A DNA stretch of 64,000 nt from Oceanospirillaceae bacterium (GCA_013215375.1 JABSRB010000002.1:62001-126000); one strand, 5' to 3'; positions 26,127-35,258 are shown, counted from the first letter of the stretch. Notes: generated by a model from the letters alone, not told the origin. Translations and numbers: made by a program.

Positions 26127-27450
26127 ATTATTTGATTTATCGGTGATTGGCATAGAGTGGGGCAGCTTGCTGATGCTAGGCATTATGTTTGTGCTGTTAG
26201 CCTCAGGTATGCCACTGGCAATAGTCACGGGTATCGTTGCACTATTTTTTGCCATTTTTTGGATTGGCCCGCACTCTACCCCACTGCTCATTAGCAGAAT
26301 TTACAGCTTTTCTACCTCCTACGTATTCGTCGCTGTACCTATGTTTGTATTAATGGCCGCGATACTCGACAGGTCGGGCATTGCCAGAGATTTATTTAAT
26401 GCGATGCGCTTGGTGGGCGGTAAAATACGCGGCGGGGTCGCGGTACAAACCTTAGTCGTCGCTGTTTTCCTTGCCGCGATGTCCGGTATTATCGGCGGCG
26501 AAACGGTATTGCTAGGGTTACTAGCACTGCCACAGATGTTGCGCATGGGCTATAACCGTAATCTAGCGATTGGTGTCGTTTGTGCCGGTGGTGCTTTGGG
26601 AACGATGGTTCCCCCTTCCATCGTACTGATTATCTATGGCTTAATTGCCAACGTGTCTATTGGCGATCTATTTACCGCCTCTTTTGTACCGGGTTTCTTA
26701 CTGGCTTCTTTTTACGTGATCTACGTATTAGTGCGCTGTTACTTGGACCCAAGCCTAGCGCCTATTCCCGATAAACAAGAACTATCGATCAGCAGTGCTG
26801 AAAAATGGAAAGTAGTGCGCAGTGTTGCCTTGCCCGTTGCGGTCGCTTTCACTGTTTTAGGCAGTATCTATGCCGGTATTGCCTCTGTCACAGAAGCGGC
26901 TGGAGTAGGTGTAGCTGGTATCACACTCTCCACTTGGCTGCGCGGTGAGCTCAATTGGGAACTGATGCGTGAAAGCGCTAAACAGACCTTGCGCACCTGC
27001 GGTATGATTATCTGGATAGGCATCGGTGCCACGATGATTGTGGGCGTCTACAATTTGATGGGCGGCATGCGCTTTGTAGAGAATTTAATTCTCAACTTTG
27101 GCGATGGCAGCCCTCTGTCTATCCTATTGTTGATGATGGCTATTCTATTCCTGTTAGGTCTGTTCCTAGATTGGGTGGGAATTGCATTGTTAACCATGCC
27201 GATCTTTGTGCCTATCATTATTCAACTAGGCTACGATCCCATCTGGTTTGGCGTGGTGTTCTGTATGAACATGCAGATATCATTCCTGACTCCACCCTTT
27301 GGCCCCGCCGCTTTTTATCTAAAAAGTGTCGCACCACCAGATATCACTTTGGCGCACATTTTCCGCGCCGTACTGCCGTTTATCGGCTTGCAGGTAATAG
27401 CACTGACGCTACTGGTCAGCTTCCCAGTACTGGCGTTGTGGTGGCAGTAA
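26119..27450 (+). CDS. TRAP transporter large permease, DctM family
   Basis: This 443-residue inner-membrane protein has about 12 hydrophobic segments. Characteristic DctM stretches include FVAVPMFVLMAAILDRSGIARDLF, VVAVFLAAMSGIIGGETVLLG, AGGALGTMVPPSIVLIIYG and LTPPFGPAAFYLK. It catalyses sodium-driven uptake of the acid delivered by the DctP protein. Overlap with dctQ points to translational coupling. Two back-to-back hairpins follow immediately (27457-27559). Confidence 0.95.
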   Translation: MFELFDLSVIGIEWGSLLMLGIMFVLLASGMPLAIVTGIVALFFAIFWIGPHSTPLLISRIYSFSTSYVFVAVPMFVLMAAILDRSGIARDLFNAMRLVGGKIRGGVAVQTLVVAVFLAAMSGIIGGETVLLGLLALPQMLRMGYNRNLAIGVVCAGGALGTMVPPSIVLIIYGLIANVSIGDLFTASFVPGFLLASFYVIYVLVRCYLDPSLAPIPDKQELSISSAEKWKVVRSVALPVAVAFTVLGSIYAGIASVTEAAGVGVAGITLSTWLRGELNWELMRESAKQTLRTCGMIIWIGIGATMIVGVYNLMGGMRFVENLILNFGDGSPLSILLLMMAILFLLGLFLDWVGIALLTMPIFVPIIIQLGYDPIWFGVVFCMNMQISFLTPPFGPAAFYLKSVAPPDITLAHIFRAVLPFIGLQVIALTLLVSFPVLALWWQ

Positions 27451-27456
27451 TAGCAC

Positions 27457-27488
27457 TTTGATAACCACTAAACTGGGTGGTTATCAAA
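27457..27488 (+). terminator. Hairpin 1 behind the TRAP operon
   Basis: TTTGATAACCAC (27457-27468) pairs perfectly with GTGGTTATCAAA (27477-27488) around an 8-base loop. It starts 7 bases after the dctM stop codon. There is no long U-tract. A second hairpin begins at the next base. Confidence 0.7.
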
Positions 27489-27559
27489 TCTTACCTTTTA
27501 CTTAAACCTAGATTCGGCAGTTGAATCGCCGAATCTAGGTTTAACGCTAAAAGGTAAGA
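27489..27559. terminator. Hairpin 2 behind the TRAP operon (29 base pairs)
   Basis: TCTTACCTTTTA (27489-27500) pairs with TAAAAGGTAAGA (27548-27559). TTAAACCTAGATTCGGC (27502-27518) pairs with GCCGAATCTAGGTTTAA (27528-27544). Only a C versus CGC bulge interrupts the arms, and the loop has 9 bases. It is far longer than a normal terminator and could be a bidirectional terminator or a small inverted-repeat element. Confidence 0.75.
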
Positions 27560-27584
27560 CCGAGAACACATATTGCTGCAAAAC

Positions 27585-28328
27585 TTAAATCAAATAATTA
27601 TTACTTAATACAATTTTATCTATTGAGCATATCCGGTCTTGGGACAAGGCAAACTTGAGGCACTCAAAAACATTTTTTGCACTCAGGCACTTAAGCTCAG
27701 CCCCTTCCTTGTGCCCATTCCACTGCAACGCATTCAATGGCGATGGATTGGTAAAATCTGGCGGGTAGATGCAAATAAAGCGCACTCCACTGCCCTTTAG
27801 TCGCTGACGAAGCCTATCAGCAAAGGTAGATTGGGCCGCTTTTGCCGCGCTGAAGGCCTCATTGCATGTCGCATGGGTATTATTTTCCAAGCTTGCCGTA
27901 CTGTTGATAAAGACAATATCTGCAGAAGTGGATTTTTTAAGCATGGGCAAGAAGTGCTTGGTCATCAAAATGCTACCTGTTGCTGTAGAGTTGATCGCCT
28001 GAACTATGTCCTCATCGCTTACCTCTAAAATATCGCCCTCCAGCCAGAGGGAGGCATTATTAATCAGTATATCTATCTCACCTGTCTCCTTTTCGACGCC
28101 TTGGGCGAACTTCACGATATCGGCAGGATTAGATACATCTACTTGAAAAGTCGATACTTTAGCGCCAGGGATGACTTCCCTGACTAAATCGGCAGTGGTA
28201 TTGGCTTTTTGTAAAGTACGAGCAGATATAAAAAGCTCAGCTCCCAGCTGCGCAAATAATAATGATAAGGTTTGACCAAAGTCCGGACTTGCACCGGTGA
28301 TCACTACCTTTTTATTTTCAAACGTCAT
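27585..28328 (-). CDS. Short-chain dehydrogenase/reductase-like protein lacking the catalytic Tyr
   Basis: The start at 28328 has a GGAGAGA ribosome site. An in-frame upstream ATG would add 25 residues that do not fit the fold. The 247-residue protein has the Rossmann motif TGASPDFG (11-18), NNAS (90-93) and a Ser-rich INSTAS (141-146). The YxxxK motif appears as FSAAK (159-163), so the catalytic Tyr is Phe while the Lys is kept. It is probably a nucleotide-binding but catalytically impaired or altered SDR. It is convergent with the TRAP operon and not obviously functionally linked to it. Confidence 0.85.
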   Translation of the reverse strand: MTFENKKVVITGASPDFGQTLSLLFAQLGAELFISARTLQKANTTADLVREVIPGAKVSTFQVDVSNPADIVKFAQGVEKETGEIDILINNASLWLEGDILEVSDEDIVQAINSTATGSILMTKHFLPMLKKSTSADIVFINSTASLENNTHATCNEAFSAAKAAQSTFADRLRQRLKGSGVRFICIYPPDFTNPSPLNALQWNGHKEGAELKCLSAKNVFECLKFALSQDRICSIDKIVLSNNYLI

Positions 28329-28616
28329 TTCTCTCTCCACTGTTGGTATATCTGCAGCTGCGATTACGACCTCATAGCAAGCAAGCTTCCCAACACTAGT
28401 CATTGATTAGCCTTACTTTTGATGTCTCGGGTTTTAAACAGCACTCATCATAAAACCTCAGGCATGGTTGAGGTCAACGAAAAAATATTTAATTAATTCG
28501 CTAAGCAAAATTATTCATCAAGCTCGTCGCTGCTGGTAATAATTGTGTCACTTTAGAAATATAAACCTAACTGACTTAATTTTAGATTAGGATAAAAAGA
28601 TATTTAACTTATTTTT

Positions 28617-28639
28617 AAAATGTTATATTATAACTTTTA
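28617..28639. promoter_or_regulatory. Zur box
   Basis: The core GTTATATTATAAC (28622-28634) is a perfect dyad around a single base. It is flanked by AAAAT and TTTTA, and it matches the gammaproteobacterial Zur consensus (GTTATA-N-TATAAC). It ends 30 bases before the first gene of the zinc operon. Zur with zinc would repress the operon, which would switch on under zinc starvation. Confidence 0.85.
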
Positions 28640-28668
28640 TCTACTATGTATAAACTCAAGAGTGAGTG

Positions 28669-28962
28669 ATGCCCAACCTTAAATTTCCTGCTAAGTTAAT
28701 CAACTACTTAATCGTATTGTTGCTCTTGCTATCGACTCAGGGAAGTATCGCCCACAATTTAGATTTTGATGAAGCACATCATGCAAAACATCACTGTAGC
28801 TTGTTTCAAAACGGCTCCGATGTTTTACCTAGTATCGCCATCTGTGTAGCGCCGATATTTTCTGGCGTTATAAAATTCACAGCATTACCGACCCTTCTAT
28901 CTGAGCAACGTCTCATTACCGCCTATGCACGCGGCCCTCCCGGCATTCTTTTTCCCGTTTAA
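28669..28962 (+). CDS. Small exported His-containing protein of the zinc operon
   Basis: The ATG at 28669 follows a GTG in frame directly upstream. The ~97-residue product has a signal sequence (about residues 8-30, ending GSIAHN), a His-rich DEAHHAKHHC stretch (about 34-43) and a C-terminal RGPPG segment. Small proteins of this type (comparable to DUF2607 or DUF2946) occur at the head of Zur-controlled loci in Vibrio and relatives. The His/Cys stretch could bind zinc. It is first after the Zur box, 102 bases before the ZrgA-like gene. Confidence 0.7.
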   Translation: MPNLKFPAKLINYLIVLLLLLSTQGSIAHNLDFDEAHHAKHHCSLFQNGSDVLPSIAICVAPIFSGVIKFTALPTLLSEQRLITAYARGPPGILFPV

Positions 28963-29064
28963 TTTTTATACTTTGAGACCTCAGAACAACTTACCCAAAG
29001 GGTATGTACAGAGCTCTCCTATTCGCCTTTTTATAAAATTTAATTTCACCTTTTAGGGGAAAGT

Positions 29065-29679
29065 ATGCCTATTCCATTTCGGCTAACGCCTGCTGCTATT
29101 TTTGCAGCTGGCACCTTTGCGTCTGCACTTTGTCAGGCATCAGACACATCACCAACGGTTATTCAACATGACGCGCACTTACACGGACAGGTTGAAGTCA
29201 ACATTGTGCGCGAGGCCCAACAGCTCTTTATCGAGATACACGCACCGGGCTCAGACGTGGTTGGCTTTGAAAGCCTGCCCGAAACCGATGAGCAACGACA
29301 GACACTGGCCAGTGCCTTAAAAAAGCTTAAACAAGCAGAACAACTGTTCACTCTGCCAAGTGCAGCGAGCTGTAAATTGCTCAGCGCAACGGTGACTCAT
29401 GACTTTGAGGAAGATCACCACGAGCAACATGATGAGACAGATGAACATAACGAGGCTGACGAACATGACGAGCACGAAGAGCATGAGGGTGAGAGCGAAC
29501 ACGGCGGTTTTAAAGCCCAGTATGAATACAATTGTGAATTTATCGCTGAGCTTAAATCAATCAGTACACAATGGTTCAAGCACTTTCCAAATAGCGAATT
29601 AATTAAACTGCAACTGCTGACAGAGACCGGCCAAAGCGCCCAGACGCTGACCAGCAATAATGTGCACATTAATTTTTAA
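29065..29679 (+). CDS. zrgA: ZrgA-like periplasmic zinc-binding protein (DUF2796)
   Basis: This 204-residue protein has a signal sequence (cleavage after ALCQA, about residue 26). Its DUF2796 signature is HDAHLHGQVEVNIVREAQQL, with FIEIHAPGSDVVGFE after it. A His/Glu/Asp-rich zinc-binding loop spans roughly residues 110-155 (repeated DEH and EHE units). A C-terminal beta part follows. In Vibrio cholerae the ZrgABCDE operon is a Zur-regulated zinc uptake system. The same gene types follow here in order (ATPase, permease, DUF3299), supporting the assignment. Confidence 0.85.
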   Translation: MPIPFRLTPAAIFAAGTFASALCQASDTSPTVIQHDAHLHGQVEVNIVREAQQLFIEIHAPGSDVVGFESLPETDEQRQTLASALKKLKQAEQLFTLPSAASCKLLSATVTHDFEEDHHEQHDETDEHNEADEHDEHEEHEGESEHGGFKAQYEYNCEFIAELKSISTQWFKHFPNSELIKLQLLTETGQSAQTLTSNNVHINF

Positions 29680-29721
29680 GCCGATTGGAGACGGGGGCCT
29701 GATCGCCCCCGTATAAGTGTC

Positions 29722-30423
29722 ATGAACATTATAGAATTGAAAGATTTGACCTTTCGCTGGCCGCAGCGCAATGAGTCCATCATAAATATTGAGCACTTCT
29801 CACTGGCCCATGGTGAAAAGTTATTTGTCAGTGGCGCCAGCGGCAGTGGTAAATCCACTTTACTCGGACTGCTCTCGGGCATTATAAAACCTAGCAGTGG
29901 CAGTATTCACATTCTGCAAACCCAGTTCAGTACCTTGAACGGCCCACAAAGTGATCAATTCAGAGCAGATCACATAGGTTATATATTCCAGCAATTTAAC
30001 CTCATTCCCTATTTGTCAGTGATTGAAAACGTATTGCTACCCAGCCTTTTCTCCAACAGGCGCAAGCAACAGCTGCAACCCGATCCACAAGCGCAAGCCA
30101 TCGAGTTGCTGGCTAAGTTAAAGCTCCCCAAGGACTGTATCAACCGACAAGTCACGCAATTAAGCATTGGCCAGCAACAGCGAGTAGCTGCCGCCAGAGC
30201 ATTAATAGGCAACCCGGAGTTGATCATTGCCGATGAGCCCACCTCTGCTTTAGATCGCGACAATCGCAGTGCCTTTATCCAACTGCTCATGGAGCAGTGC
30301 ACGCTCACTGGCGCAAGCTTGCTGTTTGTCAGCCATGATCAGCAGCTGCAACCTTTGTTTGATCGACACTTAGCATTATCCCAGTTCAATAACTGCGAGG
30401 AGCCCGTTGATGAGTATTTATAA
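29722..30423 (+). CDS. ABC transporter ATP-binding protein of the Zrg-type zinc operon (LolD-like)
   Basis: This 233-residue ATPase of the LolD/MacB class has Walker A GASGSGKST at residues 38-46 and the signature LSIGQ (a variant of LSGGQ). Walker B is in LIIADEP, with the D-loop SALD and switch His in FVSHDQ after it. It overlaps the permease gene by 14 bases (30410-30423), so the two are coupled. The LolD-like class works with FtsX-type permeases and not with ZnuB-type ones, so the transport mechanism differs from ZnuABC. It corresponds to ZrgB in Vibrio. Confidence 0.88.
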   Translation: MNIIELKDLTFRWPQRNESIINIEHFSLAHGEKLFVSGASGSGKSTLLGLLSGIIKPSSGSIHILQTQFSTLNGPQSDQFRADHIGYIFQQFNLIPYLSVIENVLLPSLFSNRRKQQLQPDPQAQAIELLAKLKLPKDCINRQVTQLSIGQQQRVAAARALIGNPELIIADEPTSALDRDNRSAFIQLLMEQCTLTGASLLFVSHDQQLQPLFDRHLALSQFNNCEEPVDEYL

Positions 30424-31654
30424 TCTCTCGTTAAAAAGCTTAAAAAATCGACGCACTACCGCTTGCTTAACCGTTTTTACCGTGGCGATCTCAGTGCTTT
30501 TATTGTTGGCTGTTGAGCGTATTAGGGTGCAGGCAAAGCAGAGTTTTGCCAATACAATTTCCAATACCGATTTAATTGTCGGGGCGCGCTCCGGACAAGT
30601 TAACTTACTGCTTTATTCAGTATTTCGCATTGGCAATCCAACCAATAACATTGCCTGGGATAGCTATCAGCAGATCATCGCTAACCCTGTGGTTAAATGG
30701 TCTATCCCCATCTCTCTGGGCGATTCTCATCGCGGTTTCAGAGTGATAGGCACTAACACGGACTATTTTAGATTTTATCAATACGGGCGCAAGCAACCGC
30801 TCACTTTCAATGCAGGCAAGGCCTTCTCTGGAATGTTTGATACCGTCATTGGTTCACAAGTAGCCAAGCGCCTAGGCTACCAACTGGGCAGTGAAATCAT
30901 CATTGCCCACGGTATCAGTGATAAAAAATTTAACCGCCACAGTAATTCTCCCTTTGTTGTCACGGGCATTCTAGCGCCGACAGGGACACCCGTTGATAAA
31001 AGCGTGCACATCTCTCTGGCGGCGATAGAGGCGATCCACGCCGGTGGGCTACTAAACAGCAAGGTGAACCTTACCCATTTAAATCCACAGGATTATCAGC
31101 CTAAACAGATCACCGCCTTCTTGCTGGGCCTAACCTCTAAAGTGAAAAGCTTTGCCCTGCAACGCAGCATAAATACTTATCGCACTGAGCCCTTAAGTGC
31201 GATTATGCCGGGAATAGCCCTGCACGAATTGTGGGGCATTATGTCCATTGCCGAGCAGGCATTACAGGGCGTGGCTATTTTTGTAGTGATCGCCGCGATG
31301 TTGGCGATGCTCAGTAACTTACTTAGTAGTTTACAAGAGCGACGCCGCGAAATGGCCATTTTGCGGGGCATGGGCGCAAGACCCACACATATTTTTGTAC
31401 TGCTGATCAGCGAGGCCAGTTTGCTCACCACCCTGGGTATTATCACTGGCATTGGGCTTTTATACCTAATTTTAGCGTTGCTCGCACCTCTCGCCAGCAG
31501 TGAATTTGGACTCAACCTCGCTTTGAACATGCTCACTAGTAGCGAGTGGCTGTTAATCACTACGGTGCAAATATCCGGCATTATTATTGGTTTCATTCCA
31601 GCCTTTAACGCCTACCGCAATTCACTTGCCGATGGCATGACTATTAAGGTGTAA
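30410..31654 (+). CDS. FtsX/LolC-type ABC permease of the Zrg-type zinc operon
   Basis: The ATG at 30410 is preferred over a TTG three bases earlier. The 414-residue protein has the MacB/LolC layout: a first membrane helix (about residues 20-40), a large periplasmic domain (about 40-270) and three C-terminal helices (about 285-310, 335-360, 380-405). The REMAILRGMGA motif between them is the conserved FtsX coupling segment. It corresponds to ZrgC in Vibrio. The stop is 3 bases before the DUF3299 gene. Confidence 0.9.
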   Translation: MSIYNLSLKSLKNRRTTACLTVFTVAISVLLLLAVERIRVQAKQSFANTISNTDLIVGARSGQVNLLLYSVFRIGNPTNNIAWDSYQQIIANPVVKWSIPISLGDSHRGFRVIGTNTDYFRFYQYGRKQPLTFNAGKAFSGMFDTVIGSQVAKRLGYQLGSEIIIAHGISDKKFNRHSNSPFVVTGILAPTGTPVDKSVHISLAAIEAIHAGGLLNSKVNLTHLNPQDYQPKQITAFLLGLTSKVKSFALQRSINTYRTEPLSAIMPGIALHELWGIMSIAEQALQGVAIFVVIAAMLAMLSNLLSSLQERRREMAILRGMGARPTHIFVLLISEASLLTTLGIITGIGLLYLILALLAPLASSEFGLNLALNMLTSSEWLLITTVQISGIIIGFIPAFNAYRNSLADGMTIKV

Positions 31655-31656
31655 CC

Positions 31657-32154
31657 ATGAAGAAATTACTGATAATTCTACTCAGCACTCTTGTCTACTT
31701 ACCGATCTATGCACCCCTGTATGCACAGAGCGAAGAGCTGAGCTGGGCAGATTTAGTGCCGGACTCCGAGCAACAAATCATCGATACTTGGTTGGAACAA
31801 CAGCAATACCGCACCCCAGATCAAGAGCAGGTAGAACCCCCTGGTTTGGGACAAGTACGCACTGATTTGAATGGCAAAGAAATTAAAATTGCCGGCTTTG
31901 TAATCCCGCTTGAAAGCGATGATCAAAAAATTACCGAGCTATTATTGGTGCCGTATTTTGGCGCTTGCTTTCACGTACCACCGCCGCCTGAAAACCAAAT
32001 TATCTATGTGAAATTTGAGCAGGGGATCGCTTTAACAGAGCTTTGGGATGTGGTTTATGTGGTCGGTGTGTTACAGGCCGAGGATAGCTCCCATGAAATG
32101 GCAGAAGCAGGTTATGTCATGCAGGGCATGAGAATCGAAGAGTATGAACAATAG
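31657..32154 (+). CDS. DUF3299 periplasmic protein of the zinc operon
   Basis: This 165-residue protein has a signal sequence (about 1-23, cleavage after YAQS) and a DUF3299 core. The core shows LNGKEIKIAGFVIPLE, then LLVPYFGACFHVPPPPENQ, and a C-terminal YVMQGMRIEEYEQ. The CFHVPPPPxNQ motif with Cys and His could hold a metal. DUF3299 proteins regularly neighbour LolD/FtsX pairs with DUF2796 proteins. It is last in the operon. A hairpin follows at 32167-32197. Confidence 0.88.
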   Translation: MKKLLIILLSTLVYLPIYAPLYAQSEELSWADLVPDSEQQIIDTWLEQQQYRTPDQEQVEPPGLGQVRTDLNGKEIKIAGFVIPLESDDQKITELLLVPYFGACFHVPPPPENQIIYVKFEQGIALTELWDVVYVVGVLQAEDSSHEMAEAGYVMQGMRIEEYEQ

Positions 32155-32166
32155 CTAGCAGCTAAA

Positions 32167-32197
32167 GCTCCAACTGTGCTTAGCGCACTGTTGGAGC
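32167..32197. terminator. Bidirectional terminator between the zinc operon and the convergent gene
   Basis: GCTCCAACTGTGC (32167-32179) pairs with GCACTGTTGGAGC (32185-32197), with one mismatch and a 5-base loop. Confidence 0.75.
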
Positions 32198-32206
32198 CTT
32201 TCAGAT

Positions 32207-32617
32207 TTAGCTATTGCCCGGTGGAGAGGGAGCTACAGGTTTTAACGCATTAAGCTTTGCAATCACTTCAACACGATCTTGTTTAGAAAAGGAACTGATG
32301 TTGATGCTCAGCTCTTTCACTTTCCCAGTTCCCGACACAATAATCTTGCCTCGCTGGGTCATTACCCGCTCAACATCATCAAATAACATCTCTTTGGAGC
32401 CAAAGAGATGGGGTGCAAAGCGAAAGCTCTCTTGGGTAAAACTCAAGATGGTACGCGCGCGATGCACAAAGCTAATCACAATGATAAATCCCCCCATGGC
32501 TAACAGCAGCACCGATTGCGTTTGTGCAATATAATATAAGCCGTACGCAAACAGCAATATACCGACCACTAACATAAAGTTTACCAGCACCGTTCTTACC
32601 TTATAGCTTTTATCCAT
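32207..32617 (-). CDS. Small membrane protein with PH-like domain, unknown function
   Basis: This 136-residue protein has two adjacent hydrophobic segments (about residues 12-30 and 34-52). A soluble C-terminal part follows (residues ~60-130) whose pattern, FDDVERVMTQRGKIIVSGTGKVKELSI, resembles the bacterial PH (YdbS/bPH-like) fold. I do not recognise a specific family. It is alone, convergent with the zinc operon and downstream of the S4-domain gene on the same strand. Confidence 0.65.
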   Translation of the reverse strand: MDKSYKVRTVLVNFMLVVGILLFAYGLYYIAQTQSVLLLAMGGFIIVISFVHRARTILSFTQESFRFAPHLFGSKEMLFDDVERVMTQRGKIIVSGTGKVKELSINISSFSKQDRVEVIAKLNALKPVAPSPPGNS

Positions 32618-32700
32618 CCAACCTTTGCCTGCATCTGTTAAAAACTATTTATTTCCAAGGACCTAAGAATCAACCTTTAATGTTTTAGACTGAGCCTAAT

Positions 32701-32913
32701 TCATTTAGTGACTTCAACCTTCTGCCCCATAAACTCTACAATCATGCCCGCGTAGATTTTACAGCGTTTGCGCAGTTCAACAGCGCCATCCACACTGACC
32801 TGTCCCTCGCCTATAAGCACTTTAGCTCTACCGCCACTCTCTACCCATGCCAGCACTTTTAGGAGGTTGTTTAACTCAATAAATTCACGACCATTTAACT
32901 CAAACTTTTCCAT
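32701..32913 (-). CDS. S4-domain RNA-binding protein, YbcJ-like
   Basis: This 70-residue single S4 domain matches the E. coli YbcJ type (FIELNNLLKVLAWVESGGRAK followed by GQVSVDGAVELRKRCKI). S4 domains bind RNA and this family is thought to bind rRNA or tRNA. No other domain is present. It stands between the bPH-like gene and a terminator hairpin at 33084-33109. Confidence 0.88.
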   Translation of the reverse strand: MEKFELNGREFIELNNLLKVLAWVESGGRAKVLIGEGQVSVDGAVELRKRCKIYAGMIVEFMGQKVEVTK

Positions 32914-33083
32914 TATTTTTCCTTCTAGTCTCTTCTATCAGACTTAATTTCTGACAATCAGGGGTGCCCATACCAAATAATACCCATTCAGTTAAAGCAT
33001 AGCTCGCGCCACTATACAGGGGTTATAAAACACTCTCCATCGCAGATGCTCTGAGGGAGCATTGTATCGTCATCAATATCCTA

Positions 33084-33109
33084 AAACCCCGCCGCTAATT
33101 GCGGGGTTT
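33084..33109. terminator. Terminator hairpin after the chemoreceptor gene
   Basis: AAACCCCGC (33084-33092) pairs with GCGGGGTTT (33101-33109) around an 8-base loop. It is just downstream of the minus-strand chemoreceptor gene. Confidence 0.8.
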
Positions 33110-33120
33110 ACTTTGAGAGT

Positions 33121-34854
33121 TTAATGCCTGAAGACTTGCAGCTCTTGACGAAGTTTGTCGGCCATATTGGTGAGCGATTCACTAACACTACTTGAATCTT
33201 TCGCTTGCTGTTCTACGTTAGACGCTAACACACGGATTTTCTGTACATTTTCATCCACTTCAATCACTGCATTTTTCTGCTCATTGGTAATTGACGCAAT
33301 AACTTGATTGCTCGATTCTAGCTGTGCTAATTCCTCTATAATTAATTTGAGTGAAATTTCAGCCTGTTCAGATAGCTGCACACTGCTATCAACATGTTTT
33401 CTGTTACTACTTAAGGATGATGAAGCTGTTTTTGAATGCTCTTGTAACGCCTCCACCATTTTTTGAATTTCATCGGTAGACTGGCTAGTACGCAGCGCTA
33501 AAGTGCGCACTTCATCGGCAACAACCGCAAAACCACGCCCTTGATCTCCGGCTCTGGCAGCTTCTATCGCCGCATTTAAGGCTAGTAAGTTAGTCTGATC
33601 CGCGATACCGCGTATCACATCTAACACTTGGCCAATCGCTGAACTGTGTTTTACTAGTTCAAACACGCTAGATTCAACACCATCAAATTGCGCCGCTAGC
33701 TGTTGCATTGTCTTGGCTGTGGCATTTACGTCTACTTGGCCCTGATTGGCAGCCTTTGACACTTCCTTCACTAATAACAAACCTTGGTCAGCCGTATTGG
33801 ATATATCCTCTGAGCTGGCACCTAATTCGGTAGCCGCAGCGGCAATGCCGGCACTTTGCAATTGCTGCTCAGTGCTTTGCTGTAGCGTATCTAAACTGAC
33901 CTTATAGCCTTGCTTAGAGGCCTCGTTCAACTCGTGCACTAACAGTCCAATTTCTTCTAAGGTTCGACGTAACTTCAACAATAAATTTTGTGTGGCCTGG
34001 GACATATCTTGAATTTCATCGCTCCCCTCCAATGACAACATTTGGGTTAAGTCACTGTTTTGCTCAATCTGGGTCAATTGCTCTTTTAACACTTTTAAAG
34101 GCCGAGTAATGGAGCTAATCACAGCAGTGGCAATCACTATGATCAACGGCAAAGTGAGCAGTAACACTAGCCAGAGCGTTTTTACATCTCGATCAACTTG
34201 CTCTTTAGCTTGGATGCTAAGTTTTTCTACTTCTTTGCTGGCGACCAAGGTTTCATCTAAGGCACTCACTAAATTGCTATCGGCATGTGATAGGCGAGCC
34301 TGCAACATACCGGCCAATTTCGACAATTGCTCGTTTAATGTTTTAGCCTCTAAGTTGGCATCGCCAATTTCTGATTCGGCCAAGTTATCTTTCCCTTGCT
34401 GATAATAACCAACTGCCGCATCCATTAATTCACGATATTCTGCCAAGGTCGCTAATATGGCTGTCACTTGAGCGCTAGATTGGGGATCTGCAGAGAGAGC
34501 CGCTAATTGCTGTTGCAGTAAATCTGCAGAGTCAGCAGCTTTAGTCAATGATTCGTAATACTGCGTCACTATGCCATCAAAATACCAAAACAGCATATCT
34601 GAAAATGTTTTTTGTACCTGCTGCGCTTGTTGCTGTAAATCCTGTATTTTTGCCCTGAGAACAAACTGCTTGGCCTCCTTTTCAATCAGGTGATTTTCTT
34701 CAGCCACTTTTATAAGCTGTAATTCACTGCGCTGTTTAGAGCTATCTAGCCCGGCCATAAAAAAAGCCATTTGAGCGATCATCACTATCACTAAAAATCC
34801 AACCAGTGACATAATCCTCGTCGATACATTAAATTTTCTAAGCCAGCTATTCAT
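33121..34854 (-). CDS. Methyl-accepting chemotaxis protein
   Basis: This 577-residue protein has a first membrane helix (about residues 15-32), a helical periplasmic sensor (about 33-220) and a second helix (about 227-248). A HAMP domain ([13 protein letters not shown]) and the cytoplasmic signalling region follow. The highly conserved hairpin tip reads [20 protein letters not shown], followed by [13 protein letters not shown]. The gene is single and monocistronic. The ligand is unknown. Signals travel through CheW/CheA. The final residues [11 protein letters not shown] do not form a CheR pentapeptide. Confidence 0.93.
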   Translation of the reverse strand: MNSWLRKFNVSTRIMSLVGFLVIVMIAQMAFFMAGLDSSKQRSELQLIKVAEENHLIEKEAKQFVLRAKIQDLQQQAQQVQKTFSDMLFWYFDGIVTQYYESLTKAADSADLLQQQLAALSADPQSSAQVTAILATLAEYRELMDAAVGYYQQGKDNLAESEIGDANLEAKTLNEQLSKLAGMLQARLSHADSNLVSALDETLVASKEVEKLSIQAKEQVDRDVKTLWLVLLLTLPLIIVIATAVISSITRPLKVLKEQLTQIEQNSDLTQMLSLEGSDEIQDMSQATQNLLLKLRRTLEEIGLLVHELNEASKQGYKVSLDTLQQSTEQQLQSAGIAAAATELGASSEDISNTADQGLLLVKEVSKAANQGQVDVNATAKTMQQLAAQFDGVESSVFELVKHSSAIGQVLDVIRGIADQTNLLALNAAIEAARAGDQGRGFAVVADEVRTLALRTSQSTDEIQKMVEALQEHSKTASSSLSSNRKHVDSSVQLSEQAEISLKLIIEELAQLESSNQVIASITNEQKNAVIEVDENVQKIRVLASNVEQQAKDSSSVSESLTNMADKLRQELQVFRH

Positions 34855-35117
34855 TTCTAAACCCTACCTATTATATTTTTACATAACATATAAATTAAAC
34901 GGTTCTAAATTAATAGTTTATGCACAATAAGTTAATACTGTTCATAAAGTTCAGCGACTTATCATCAAAAAAACTCTTGGTTACAACAAGAATCCAACAG
35001 AGCGTGACAGCAGGTTTTGCTCTATGCTTTTACCAATACTAAGTAATGCAAAGATTAAACGCCTTAGCTAAGATAAATTTTACAATTTATCGACTTGTTA
35101 AAAGAAAAAACTCACTA

Positions 35118-35258
35118 TCACTTCCCCCAATTGCTAACGCTAACGTCTCGAAACAGCAGCCGCCTTGATTCTGTGGTGATAATATCGATGACGGTCGAGA
35201 AATACCCATAGCTGCGCTGTTGATTGTTAATCGGCAGCAGTGCTCTAATAGCCAGCAT
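35118..35258 (-). pseudogene. Possible PAS/PAC-like protein fragment
   Basis: A 46-residue open frame too short for usual prediction reads MLAIRALLPINNQQRSYGYF and then STVIDIITT. This resembles the PAC segment at the end of PAS domains (xLPIxNxxGxxxGYFxTVxDIT). It lacks a good ribosome site and an N-terminal PAS core, so it may be a relic of a sensor gene. It is the only coding-like signal in the 34855-35293 gap. Confidence is low. Confidence 0.25.
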
